Source: Tiliqua scincoides (taxonomy: Eukaryota; Chordata; Lepidosauria; Squamata; Scincidae). Taken from it: a DNA stretch of 64,000 bases. A program made the translations under genes and the position numbers. The stretch spans positions 314,137,368 to 314,201,367 of the forward strand of contig NC_089821.1 of assembly GCF_035046505.1 (NCBI RefSeq), given 5' to 3'. The notes beneath the pieces are model-generated. The model was not told the DNA's origin. It was given only the letters and a program-made list of their open reading frames with translations, and did not search any database. Shown here one piece after another: positions 43,201 to 64,000 of the stretch (the stretch's first letter is position 1; each line of letters begins with the position of its first letter).

Positions 43201-43621
43201 TTCTAGGTGAGGCCTGTGCGCTGAGTGCTCGAAGAGATGCCTGTTGAATACAGGGATTGGCACAATAGTGGCTATGACTCCAAGGCCCTGCACCAGTCCT
43301 TGTGGCTCTCTTTGCTATTTCTGGGCAACAGGGTGCAGTTCCCAGGATGCACTGCAAGCTGGCTCTTGGGGGGGATAGTCAGTCAGGCCCTCAGAGGCAT
43401 GGGGCATGGCGACAGGTGCAATGGACGGGTGGTCTGCAGCCAAACCACAGCTTCTCCTTTCCTTCTTCCCCTGCAGGGAGGTGCTGGCCAGTGAGGCCGT
43501 CCTAGGCATGCCCAGTCGGGCAGACTGGCGAAGCTGCCAGGCAGGGCGGGAAGAGGAAGCCACTGCAGCCCAGGAGTTCCGCCAGGCCTTCGCACCGTTT
43601 GACTTTGCGCAGGTGGATTGA
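25271..43621 (+). CDS. CWF19L1: CWF19L1, CWF19-like protein 1 (14 coding exons)
   Basis: Exons: 25271-25302, 25398-25482, 25565-25643, 25739-25843, 25994-26208, 28351-28469, 34679-34763, 35533-35670, 36796-36907, 37601-37680, 39185-39394, 40012-40131, 42920-43017, 43477-43621. All junctions are GT-AG and in phase; 540 aa (human 538 recalled). The N-terminal half is the CwfJ metallophosphoesterase-like region ([41 protein letters not shown]). A low-complexity linker lies in exon 9. The C-terminal HIT-like CwfJ_C_1 domain starts at the Cys pair of [16 protein letters not shown] and includes [17 protein letters not shown]. CwfJ_C_2 runs from [17 protein letters not shown] to [10 protein letters not shown]. 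The family relates to yeast Cwf19/Drn1, linked to spliceosomes and intron-lariat turnover; human loss is linked to recessive ataxia. Introns 1-4 are 82-150 bp and GC-rich. Introns 5, 6 and 12 are swollen by CR1 and RTE-like insertions. Intron stretches 33119-34678, 34764-35532, 35671-36795, 36908-37600 and 37681-39184 show no repeat I recognise apart from a short CA tract. Confidence 0.96.
25336..25395 (+). repeat. (GGGCC)5 and (CTCCC)5 pentamer repeats in CWF19L1 intron 1
   Basis: GGGCC repeats five times at 25336-25360 (then GGG). CTCCC repeats five times at 25371-25395 and forms the polypyrimidine tract up to the AG at 25396-25397. Together they fill most of the 95-bp intron. Runs of GGG could form a quadruplex. 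Confidence 0.85.
26505..28308 (+). mobile_element. CR1 LINE in CWF19L1 intron 5, split by an RTE-like LINE
   Basis: CR1 ORF2 C-terminal coding runs from GTGAGGCTCCACCTGGAGCA to CAGCATGTGGTTG at 26863. It resumes at 27990 with GGTTGGTCTGTGGAACTCC and ends in the TTCTTATGTTCTTAT tail at 28308. GGTTG is duplicated on both sides of the insert. Confidence 0.88.
26864..27989 (+). mobile_element. RTE-like LINE fragment inside CR1
   Basis: This is a 5'-truncated copy of the same LINE as at 31070-33103. It covers GTATEGIYL through the C-terminal [14 protein letters not shown] zinc motif, the TTTCGAGACTGAAGGTTGCC 3' end and a (CAA)n tail. A deletion at about 26968 removes the FADD catalytic motif of the RT. 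A 42-bp segment is duplicated in tandem (27551-27592 and 27593-27634). It is a dead copy. Confidence 0.85.
28806..30143 (+). mobile_element. internally deleted CR1 LINE in CWF19L1 intron 6
   Basis: The left part encodes the endonuclease C-terminus ([19 protein letters not shown]) and, in a 300-codon frame, the linker and start of the RT ([19 protein letters not shown]). At about 29810 the sequence jumps from the early RT straight to the 3' end (ATTTCTTTACTCAGCATGTG), losing most of the RT. A short AAAATAT overlap at the joint suggests a microhomology or template-jump deletion. The 3' tail is complete. Confidence 0.85.
31070..33103 (-). mobile_element. young RTE-like LINE, 654-codon open frame, perfect 15-bp TSD
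   Basis: ACAGAGTTGTGATTA occurs exactly at 31055-31069 and 33104-33118 and bounds the 2034-bp insertion. The frame 33061-31097 is open for 654 codons. It shows RT blocks [52 protein letters not shown], the catalytic LFADD, and a C-terminal Cys/His motif [17 protein letters not shown]. The 5' end, with the expected endonuclease, is missing. Clade (RTE or relative) is judged from memory of RT style and is not certain. It sits antisense in CWF19L1 intron 6. The open frame and perfect duplication imply a recent insertion. Confidence 0.9.
36019..36036 (+). repeat. (CA)9 microsatellite
   Basis: Short CA dinucleotide run in CWF19L1 intron 8. Confidence 0.8.
40440..41104 (+). mobile_element. CR1 LINE 3' end in CWF19L1 intron 12
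   Basis: Diverged CR1 ORF2 C-terminus (CACACCCGGAGTATTGCGTC onward), 3' UTR and TTCTTATGTTCTTAT tail. It is more diverged than the copy at 22677. Confidence 0.8.
41112..41247 (-). mobile_element. CR1 LINE 3' fragment
   Basis: Reverse-strand CR1 3' motifs, for example the complement of GCCTCTCAAAGGGGATTGG and of ATCTGTGGAACTCC. It lies tail-to-tail with the copy at 40440-41104. Confidence 0.6.
41250..42592 (-). mobile_element. CR1 LINE in CWF19L1 intron 12, split by an RTE-like LINE
   Basis: The tail starts at 41250 (TAAGAACATAAGAAGAGCC on the plus strand). CR1 runs to 41450, is interrupted, and resumes at 42294 to end near 42592 in the complement of the CTTTCCTCGCAAGGG region. A second, older minus-strand CR1 piece follows at 42615-42775. 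Confidence 0.8.
41451..42293 (-). mobile_element. RTE-like LINE fragment with 12-bp TSD inside CR1
   Basis: ATCTAGGCAATA is duplicated at 41439-41450 and 42294-42305. The insert is the C-terminal part of the same LINE ([20 protein letters not shown] ... [13 protein letters not shown]), 5'-truncated, 843 bp. A one-base frame change separates the two readable parts near 41640. Confidence 0.88.
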
Positions 43622-44584
43622 CCAAGCTGCGAGCCTGGATTGTGTCATGCAAGCCCTGAGGAGGATCATTCACTCTTCTGGCTGTGAGCAACACATAGCG
43701 GGGCCAGCTCCTGTCTCCTGGGGGGGGGACCTCCTGGAGGCCGGGGATAGAAACCAGCCACCACCCCCCCAGTTACTTCCCAGCTAACTGACCCTCTCTG
43801 AGCTGTGCCTCTTCTCTCACCTGGGGCATGTTCTACCCCCTTCCATTGGCCTGTGGCTTCCAACACACACCCCTCCAAAGAACTGGTGGGTGCTGTGCCT
43901 CTGCTGCACACTCCCTTCTGTGGTTTTCTTGGAGATCTCCGCCAGGCCTCCTCTGCCAACTGCCGTGGCATATTGCTGTACATGCCCTCCCATGTACCAG
44001 TGGTGCCTGCATGAAGAGTGAAGGGCTGGAATGCCTGGAGGGTGTCTCTGAGTTCTTGACTCCTTGACCTGTGCCAAGCCCTGGCTGCAGAGAGGGCAGG
44101 CTACACAGGGAGGAGAGGAAGCAGAGCAAACCAGCCAGTGGGGGGGGGAGCAAGCCTTATACGCAGCAGAGAGGGGCTCTTAACTGTTGGGGGGCTGGTT
44201 ACCAGGCCCAGAACAAAATGGCAGCAGGATTGGTGAGGGGGCAGGCGGGGCGGGGGAGGGACTGGAGCCACTTTTGCAAGCACAGGGCAGCAGACTCATC
44301 CCTGGGGCAAGTGTGTCTGTGCACACGTGGAACAGTGTTGCAGTGGCAATGTAGGCATTTGCCCGGGCAAGCAGGGAGCAGGCCTTTGGTCCCAAGCCAG
44401 CAGCCTGGGGGCAAGAGAGGAGGGCTCCTACAGGGCTCTTGGGGAGCCTCTGCTGCTGCTTGTAGGAGCTTCAGTGTCAACCAGGGGGTGGGGGATGGGG
44501 GAGTCCTCACTTGCAGGCCAGTGTGAATGTAAATTGGGTGGGTGGTATGCTGTAGAAAGTCTTTTCGTAGGAAGAAGATTTTTT

Positions 44585-44590
44585 AATAAA
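44585..44590 (+). terminator. CWF19L1 poly(A) signal AATAAA
   Basis: This AATAAA lies about 960 nt past the CWF19L1 stop. The 3' UTR 43622-44600 shows no other gene or recognised repeat. An earlier unnoticed variant signal is possible. Confidence 0.6.
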
Positions 44591-44775
44591 GCATTTAACA
44601 AGACATTGAACTTTTGGCACATGGGAATACAGTTGCAAAAAGGTGACCGCTGCAGTGTTAATTGGGGAGGCAGAGTGTGTCTCAAGAGAGAGCAGCAAGC
44701 CCAGGCTGTGCCTTCCCCCGGCCCAAGGAAGTGTCTTGCTTGAAAATGGTGGGAGAGTAGAGAGCATGGGGGTGT

Positions 44776-45240
44776 TCTAAGACCGTAGTCCAGCTTCCTG
44801 TATTTCACAGTGGCCTACCAGATGCCTCAGGGAGTACACAAGAGAACAAAAGACCTGCATCCTGGTGCCCTCCCTTGCGTTTGGCATTCTGAGGTAGCTT
44901 ACTTCCAAAACCAGGAGGTTGCACATGCACATCCTTGGCTTGTAACCCGTGATGGACTTTGCCTCCAAAAATTTGTCCAATCACCTCTTAAAGGCCATCA
45001 CCACATCCAGTAACAAGGAGTTCCACAGCCTAATTACATACTGGTTAAAGAAATATACTCTTTTGTCTGTTCTAGCTTTCCCAATGCTCAATTTTAGTGG
45101 ATGTTCCCTAGTTTTGGTGTTGTGTGAGAGCTATTCATCCCCTGCATAATTTTGTACATCCCAATCATGTTCCCCCTCAGGTACCTTTCTTCTAAACTTA
45201 AAGAGCCTCAAACGCTGTAGCCTTTCCTCATAAGGAAAGT
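44776..45240 (-). mobile_element. old CR1 LINE 3' end
   Basis: Complement of the CR1 tail, 3' UTR and ORF2 C-terminus, with many substitutions. It lies just past the CWF19L1 poly(A) signal. Confidence 0.75.
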
Positions 45241-45256
45241 GAAACCCGTCCCTATT

Positions 45257-45508
45257 AACATAAGAACAGCCCCACTGGATCAGGCCATAGGCCCATCTAG
45301 TCCAGCTTCCTGTATCTCACAGCAGCCCACCAAATGCCCCAGGGAGCACACCAGATAACAAGAGACCTGCAAGGCTTCCTGGGAATTGTAGTTAAGAACA
45401 TAAGAACAGCTCCACTGGATCAGGCCATAGGCCCATCTAGTCCAGCTTCCTGTATCTCACAGCAGCCCACCAAATGCCCCAGGGAGCACACCAGATAACA
45501 AGAGACCT
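45257..45508 (-). repeat. two CR1-tail units, first one of the 140-bp composite type
   Basis: Two CR1 3' ends lie head-to-tail with a 140-bp period (tails at 45259 and 45399). The first unit carries the extra head box CTGGGAATTGTAGTT at 45379-45393. The second is joined instead to a CR1 ORF1 segment. Confidence 0.8.
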
Positions 45509-45859
45509 CTTGTACAGGCCCCAATTGTTCCAAAACGTTCCCCAGTGCCTAACGAATCTAAACCTCTCCTCCCTACACCACCATGTCATCCACGCATTGA
45601 GATCCCTGATCTCTGCCTGCCTAGCTGGTCCTGTGTGTGGAACCGGCAGCACTTCTGAGGACGCTACCTTTGGGGTCCTGGCTTTCAGCTTCCTACCTAA
45701 TAGCCTAAATTTGGCCTCCAGGACCTCCTGGCTACACTTCCCCACATTGTTGGTGCTGACATGCACCACAACAGCTACCTCCTTCACAGCACTGTCTACC
45801 AGCCTGTCTAGATGAGAAGTGATGTCTGCAACCTTCACACCAGACAGGCAAGTCGCCAT
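45437..45859 (-). mobile_element. CR1 ORF1 SGNH-esterase fragment joined to CR1 tail
   Basis: A 140-codon open minus-strand frame reads DSAVKEVAVVVHVSTNNVGK, FRLLGRKLKARTPKVASSEV, EIRDLNAWMTWWCREERFRF. This is the esterase-like (SGNH) domain known in CR1 ORF1. The frame then passes directly into the CR1 3' tail, so ORF2 is missing entirely. Confidence 0.75.
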
Positions 45860-45869
45860 GCGGTTCTCA

Positions 45870-47432
45870 CATCAAGAGATCAGCAACTTCATTCTTATTT
45901 CAGAATTGGCAGGCTTCCTCTGTGAGGTATTAGGGCAACCAGAAAATGGTGGATCTTAAAGGGCCATATTTTACCTTATCAAACCTTAAACCAAACCAAC
46001 AAATCCTTGTGTCTGGGTTGGGAATTATCCATGAGTTCTATGGGAAAATCCTTCTGGAGTAGCCAGAACGCTTTAACCCACCTTTGTCTAGCCCACAGGT
46101 GTACACGTTTGGGCCCTGTTGCATATGTGCATACAAACCTGAGATTGTCTGTGTGTGTTTTTGCAGGGCTGGTTGTGGGTTTCAAGGTTTGGGGCATCTC
46201 CGCAGCATGGGGGTCTTTGTTAGGAGTTTTTCACCAGGCAGGACCAATAGCACACAACGCAGAGTGTGGAGGATGCGTAGGCTGCCCTGTGTGGAGAATG
46301 TAGGCTGTTTGGGTGTAGCTGTGTGGTTTTGCTCCATAAAGCTCTGAGCTAGAACAAGTATCTTTTTATACACACGTATAAACATCTAAGATGCAGGCCA
46401 CGAGGAAGTAAAATGCATGCAGCAACTCCAGAAAGGGCAAGAACCCCTTTGGGCCAGGTAGGCGTCTTGCCTACTCTGAGGCCTTCACTTACCTCTTTCA
46501 GCAGGACAGGGCAGTGGCAGCTGTGCTGCAGGGGAACAGACTGCCTCACTGGTTGTGACACCCAAGTGCCCACCAGCCTTCCCTCAAAAGGAGGTGCAAC
46601 CTGAAGCAGAGCCATGCTGGATTGTGCCTATGTGTTTGCACCCTGGAACAAATGTTACAGTCCTGTTGGCCTGTTTTGTTGCAGGCTTGCAGCCACTTTG
46701 ACTCCCCCCTTTGCAACTCTGGTCTTCCTTTTTTTGGCCTGCATGGTTGCAGATTTCCACCCATCCTACTGAGGATTTCATGCAGAGCTGGTAAAGTGGA
46801 CCATAGTCCACACACTCAACAGGGTGAGTCTCTGAGGTACCCCAAGACAGCTGCAGTTATCACTGACTTCATGGGTCTTGATGATCTGCTGTTTAAGGAA
46901 GGGCCTGGACCGACCTGGGCGGTGGGACTTCTGCAGATGAAAGTCATGTCAAAAGGTTGAACTCGGAAATGCCTGAAGTACAGGGCAGCTGGAGGCTGGT
47001 AAGGGGAGTAGTTTCTGGTGGTTTGTGCTGATTTACTGGGTCAGCAGATGAGTGCGGGCAGGGGCGGGTAATGGTGGGTACCTGCTCCCTCCATCTCAGG
47101 CTGGGAAAACCAGGCTGAGGGGAGGGGAACCAGGAACACCTTCTCCGGAGAGCACAGACCCAGGGGCTGCTTTGCCATCACACTGTAGCACTGGCTGTGG
47201 GCCACTGAGTGTGCCAGCCCACTGGATTGCTCAGGAACATGGACCGGGCAGGCAAGGAGGCCAGAAAGTACAAGCAGCCAGTGAATAACTCAACTGTACA
47301 ACAAACAGGCAGGTGCATGATACCTGGGCTGGCTGGACACAATGTGAGACCTTGATCAAAAGGGGTGTGCTGAGTGGCAGCTGTCAGCTAGGGAAGTCCT
47401 TGTTAAGCGAAGAGCCTGCAAAACCTCTAGTG
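45870..47432. other. intergenic, nothing recognised
   Basis: Between the CR1 ORF1 fragment and the hAT MITE I see no coding exon, RNA gene or recognised repeat. Open frames are short and unlike known proteins. Confidence 0.4.
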
Positions 47433-47589
47433 CAGTGGTTCCCAACTGTGATTCTCGGAGAGCCGTGGAATCCTGGTGAAAAACCCACTGCCCTATACAG
47501 TGTATTGGATTGTAGCCCTAATGGGGAGCCATGATCAATGGTCCAGTAGGTCAAGGGAGCCCCCAGTCAATAAAATTTGGGAACCACTG
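47433..47589. mobile_element. intact-ended hAT MITE, 157 bp, 8-bp TSD
   Basis: The ends are CAGTGGTTCCCAA and its inverted copy TTGGGAACCACTG (13-bp TIR). The flanks CTCTAGTG (47425-47432 and 47590-47597) form a perfect 8-bp target duplication, which is diagnostic for hAT. There is no coding capacity, so it was moved by a transposase in trans. Confidence 0.93.
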
Positions 47590-48100
47590 CTCTAGTGCTC
47601 TGCTCCTGCAGTGAGAAGGTTTGGCAGACTGGACTGGAACTGAGAAGCGCACACTGAACAAAATGTTTCCCTAACCAAGTCTAGCTTGAACCACAGTCTC
47701 TTAGCTGCTTGTTCAGTCCCAAGAGCCCGACCTCCTGCGCTTACCAGGGAGCAAGCAGACATGCTTTCTGAGAACCAGCAGCTGGTTCCAATGGCAGACC
47801 TAGCAAAGCAGCCCTCCAGCTTTTTGCAGGAGGGAGCTGCTGCCACCCACATGTGATGGCACCATGATTGGAGGATGGGGAAGCACATGCTTGCTTCATC
47901 CTAACCCTTTACTTAGTTGCCCAGTGCGGGGGGGGGGGGGGCATCCAGCCAGAGGCTCAGCCAGGCTCCAGTGTTTGTGTGGGGAAAACCAGTTGTGTCT
48001 GAGGTGTCATATGGCCCTTCTGGCATGGTGCTGGACTCCAAAACAACAGGGCTGCTGCAGGCTGAGGGCAGGTGACCTAATCCTAAACCTCAGGAACGCT

Positions 48101-48522
48101 GCTCTCATAAGAACAGCCCCACTGGATCAGGCCAAGGGCCCATCTAGTCTAGCTTCCTGTATCTCACAGCAGCCCACCAAATGCCCCAGGGAGCACACCA
48201 GATAACAAGAGACCTGCAAGGATTCCTGGGAATTGTAGTTAAGAACATAAGAATAGCCCCACTGGATCAGGCCATAGGCCCATCTAGTCCAGCTTCCTGT
48301 ATCTCACAGCAGCCCACCAAATGCCCCAGGGAGCACACCAGATAACAAGAGACCTGCAAGGCCTCCTGGGAATTGTAGTTAAGAACATAAGAATAGCCCC
48401 ACTGGATCAGGCCATAGGCCCATCTAGTCCAGCTTCCTGTATCTCACAGCAGCCCACCAAATGCCCCAGGGAGCACACCAGATAACAAGAAGACCTGCAA
48501 GGCTTCCTGGGAATTGTAGTTT
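48101..48522 (-). repeat. tandem array of three 140-bp CR1-tailed units
   Basis: The units are 48101-48240, 48241-48380 and 48381-48522 (period 140-142). Each contains, on the minus strand, a head AACTACAATTCCCAGG (boxes at 48226-48240, 48366-48380, 48507-48521). About 110 bp of CR1 3' end follow, closing in TTCTTATGTTCTT. The head is not part of CR1. The sequences are nearly identical, so the array is young. Confidence 0.9.
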
Positions 48523-49365
48523 AAGAACATAAGAAGAGCCCCACTGGATCAGGCCATAGGCCCATCTAGTCCAGTTTCCTGCATCTCACAGCGGCCCACC
48601 AAATGCCCCAGGGAGCACACCAGATAACAAGAGACCTGCATCCTGGTGCCCTCCCTTGCATCTGGCATAGCCCATTTCTAAAATCAGGAGGTTGCGCATA
48701 CACATCATGGCTTGTAACCCGTAATGGATTTTTCCTCCAGAAACGTGTCCAATCCCCTTTTAAAGGCATCCAGGCCAGACGCCATCACCACATCCTGTGG
48801 AAAGGAGTTCCACAGACCAACCACATGTTGAATAAAGAAATATTTTCTTTTGTCGGTTCTAATTCTCCCAACACTCAATTTGAGTGGATGTCCCCTGGTT
48901 CTGGTGTTATGTGAGAGTGTAAAGAGCATCTCCATATCCACTCTGTCCATCTCCTGCATAATTTTGTATGTCTCAATCATGTCCCCCCTCAAGTGTCTCT
49001 TTTCTAGGCTGAAGAGGCCCAAACGCCGTAGCCTTTCCTCATAAGGAAGGTGCCCCAGCCCCGTAATCAGCTTAGTCGCTCTCTTTTGCACCTTTTCCAT
49101 TTCCACTATGTCTTTTTTGAGATGCGGCGACCAGAACTGGACACAATACTCCAGGTGTGGCCTTACCATAGATTTGTACAATGGCATTATAATACTAGCC
49201 GTTTTGTTCTCAATACCCTTCCTAATGATCCCAAGCATAGAATTGGCCTTCTTCACTGCCGCCGCACATTGGGTCGACACTTTCATCGACCTGTCCACCA
49301 CCACCCCAAGATCTCTCTCCTGATCTGTTACAGACAGCTCAGAACCCATCAGCAGTCTTTCTCTC
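48523..49365 (-). mobile_element. CR1 LINE 3' end with long open frame
   Basis: A minus-strand frame of 214 codons (49349-48705) covers ERDLGVVVDRSMKVSTQCAA, KTASIIMPLYKSMVRPHLEY and VVGLWNSFPQDVV, followed by 3' UTR and tail. It is 5'-truncated but little decayed. It abuts the 140-bp array. Confidence 0.9.
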
Positions 49366-50816
49366 TGAAAACATGTCTACCCCGCATTTTCTATTTGCAA
49401 TGACAGGCCCAAGGCCATTCACAACACAAGGGATAAAACACTGCAACAATTGAAGTCAGGTGACAGCAGCAATATAAAAACCATAACTTACAAGGCCATA
49501 ACAGCCAAGCTGCATACAATCATTTTCAGGGGAAGGGTTTAGTTCATAATGAAATGGGGGGGGGGGGTGCACAACAGTAAAGGCCTCACCCCAGTTGCTG
49601 CCTACCAAGCTTTAGAGCATGGCAGCACATGCAGGAGGACCCCTCCAGGTGACCTCACAGGACAGGGGCAGTTCCTATGTAGCCATGAAGGACTAACAGT
49701 CAAGTCCAGCACTTTGTATCTTGTCCAGAGACCAGCCAGCAGTCAATGCAGCTGCAGGAGCAGCAATCAACCTGCCAAGCTGTCAACCGACACAACTGCA
49801 CTAGAGACAGTTTCTGGACAGTCTGCATGGGCAGCCCCACAAAGAACACGTTCCAGGAGTCAAGGTGTGATGTCACCAGTGTGGCCAGCTCTAAACAACA
49901 AAGCTGGCACATCAGCCTATGCTGAGCAGAGGTTCCTCTGGCCACCACTGCCTGCTGGGCATGGAGGAGTGGCAAATAATCTAGAACTGTTTCTCAAACT
50001 ACATTTTTTTAAAAATGTAGTTTAAAAAAGGAACATTTTTAAGAATGTTTAAAAAAGAATGTTTAAAAGAATGTTTAAAAAAGGAACATTTTTAAGAATC
50101 CTAGGTTACAATCCTACCTACACTTACCCAGGAGTAAGTCCCATTTACTTTAATTGTTAACAGCATATACATAGTAGCCTGTTAAAAGTACGGAGCTGAG
50201 CAGCTCTTATTTCACTCCTCATTCTTTGCTTAGAACCCCTTTGTGGTACTGAAAGCGGGCAACCTAATTCAATCTGCTCAGCTTCCCAGAAAAAATCCTC
50301 CCCCCCGTGGGATCTCAATAGAGATGAATACAGAATATGGGATCTCAAATAGAGATGAATAAGAGAGACGAGGGCTGGGCTTGGTGCAAGATCTCTTGCT
50401 CTTTTTCCAGAGCTCTTTATTTTTATCCCTCTTCCCCCTCATTCCAGACACTCTCTTTGCCTAATCAAACAAGCTAATCCTCTCACACCACGTCTGCCTT
50501 TTGTTGATTAGGTTTGAGGCAAGGAGGCTGAATCACGGGTGGCGTGGTTTGCCAGCGCCTTCGTGACAGCGTCCCTACACCCCCCCCCAATCTTTTAACT
50601 TATGGCAGCTAACATACCAGTAGCATTTGCAAATATCCAGAACTGCCGAGCTCCTTGGTCTCTTGCCTGTTGTGTACCTTTGCACTTGGTCTCTCGCATC
50701 TCAAATGCATCCATTAAAGGCACCATCAGGAGCTTTTGCAGGGATGTATAATGGTATAGGTATAAAGAAATAAAAATTTAAAGAGGATCTTGTTTTATTC
50801 ATACCTATTCTGCCCA
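49366..50816. other. intergenic with low-complexity tracts
   Basis: An AT-rich repeat of the motif AAGAATGTTTAAAA occupies about 50005-50099. A 30-bp duplication (GGGATCTCAATAGAGATGAA) lies at 50309-50363. CAATCCTACCTACACTTACC with GGAGTAAGTCCC near 50107-50150 is an interspersed repeat of unknown class. No coding exon is seen. Confidence 0.5.
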
Positions 50817-50898
50817 CTTGTCAGAATGCCAGATGCAAGGGAGGGCACCAGGATGAGGTCTCTTGTTATCTGGTGTGCTCCCTGGGCATCTGGTGGGC
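50817..50898 (+). mobile_element. CR1 3' UTR fragment
   Basis: AATGCCAGATGCAAGGGAGG to the GGGCATCTGGTGGG motif, with no tail. Confidence 0.65.
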
Positions 50899-51106
50899 TA
50901 ATGTCCTCTTTTTCTAGGATGTGTCCTGGAAAAGAACCTGGAAAAGTCCTCCTTTTACCTGTGAGTGGGCTCCTGCAGGCAGCTCATAGCCTTCTTGTAG
51001 TGAATAAATGTTATATAATAAATTATCTGTAATATAGTTTTAAATTTAATAAGTAATATAGTGTCAAAATTAACCACATGAAATCTATATATGAGTGCTT
51101 TCAACT

Positions 51107-51112
51107 TTTATT
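51107..51112 (-). terminator. CYP2 gene poly(A) signal (minus-strand AATAAA)
   Basis: TTTATT on the plus strand reads AATAAA on the minus strand, 324 nt downstream of the P450 stop codon. The distance is typical for CYP2 3' UTRs. Confidence 0.55.
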
Positions 51113-51435
51113 TTGCAGTGTCCTACATTTTTCTTGGGTGTCCTACATTTTTGCAGTTCTGACATTTGGTCACCCTGGCCGTAGTTATTTACGTTTTTCT
51201 CTAGCCAAAATAACTTTGCAAGCTAAATAAGGCTATGCTTTGACATCCATCCATTTCTGACTTTCATCCATGCTCTGATGAAAGGGCAAGGTGTTTCTGT
51301 AGTAGAGCTCAGTTATTTCTTAGGACAGTCCAGGAATCTGCTCTCTAGGCATAAACCAGTGCAATGGAGAGTCTCAGGCCATTGTCTCTGCAAGGCTAGG
51401 AGCCTGTGAGGTGTAGTCCAGAGGCGGTGACCTCT

Positions 51436-63750
<12,315 letters not shown>

Positions 63751-63950
63751 GCAGTTCTCAAACTTTTAGCACTGGGACCCACTTTTTATAAGGACAATCT
63801 GTCCAGGACCCATTGGATGTGATATCATGGCCAGAAGTGACATCATCAAAGCAAATTAAAATAAATAATTATAAATAATTAAATTAAAATAAAAGAAATA
63901 ATTAAATAAGGGGGAGCCAGTCCTGTTCCACCAAGTGAATTTGCCTGCAA
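63751..63950. mobile_element. hAT-like element, left end
   Basis: GCAGCAGTTCTCAAACTTTTAGCACTGGGACCCAC is a diverged hAT terminus (CAGTGGTTCTCAAACTT type), followed by an AT-rich AAATAATTA tract. The right end was not found before the window stops. Confidence 0.45.
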
Positions 63951-64000
63951 TAACCTCCCCCCCCCCCCAAAAGAATCAGTGAGATTTCCAGCCCTCTCCA

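Noticed and set aside
48101-48522. Regular repeats resembling a CRISPR array
   Set aside because: The repeats are 140-bp near-identical units without unique spacers and come from a LINE tail, in a eukaryotic genome.

Overview
The window is vertebrate nuclear DNA. Genes are split by GT-AG introns, there are two CpG-island promoters, and the interspersed repeats are CR1 LINEs, an RTE-like LINE, an L1, a 5S-rRNA-derived SINE and small DNA-transposon MITEs. This repeat mix points to a non-avian sauropsid, most likely a squamate (lizard or snake). That assignment is inference; a turtle is not excluded.

Five protein-coding genes alternate strictly in strand: ZNF511 (-, 2604-4130), TUBGCP2 (+, 4175-13381), ERLIN1 (-, 18938-25187), CWF19L1 (+, 25271-43621) and a CYP2-family cytochrome P450 (-, 51436-62654, exons 3-9 only, 5' end beyond the window). 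I rebuilt the exons by splice sites and phase. ZNF511 gives 248 aa, TUBGCP2 899 aa, ERLIN1 356 aa and CWF19L1 540 aa, all open and close to the remembered human lengths. The P450 part gives 379 aa with the classic CYP2 exon sizes. ZNF511/TUBGCP2 and ERLIN1/CWF19L1 are head-to-head pairs whose start codons lie 44 and 83 bp apart, each in a CpG island. The other two junctions are convergent. From memory of the human map, ZNF511-TUBGCP2 belongs to 10q26.3 and ERLIN1/CWF19L1 to 10q24.31, where CHUK lies between them. The window therefore shows a different gene order.

Layout: 1-2603 probable ZNF511 3' UTR or flank; 2604-5450 first CpG island and pair; to 13.6 kb TUBGCP2; 13.6-18.9 kb repeat-rich convergent intergenic; 18.9-25.2 kb ERLIN1; 25.3-43.6 kb CWF19L1, whose large introns hold CR1 and RTE-like copies; 43.6-51.4 kb intergenic with CR1 tails, a 140-bp CR1-tailed tandem unit and a hAT MITE; 51.4-62.7 kb the P450 gene, whose intron 4 carries a multi-layer transposon nest.

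The genes do not form one pathway. TUBGCP2 nucleates microtubules, ERLIN1 acts in ER-associated degradation of IP3 receptors, CWF19L1 is linked to splicing and lariat metabolism, the P450 is an ER monooxygenase, and ZNF511 is a nuclear zinc-finger protein. The most noteworthy observations are the 140-bp CR1-tailed unit with an ACTACAATTCCC box, the pairing of a 5S SINE tail with the RTE-like LINE 3' end, the CR1 tail that forms ERLIN1's exon 6 splice donor, and the nested transposon stack in the P450 intron.
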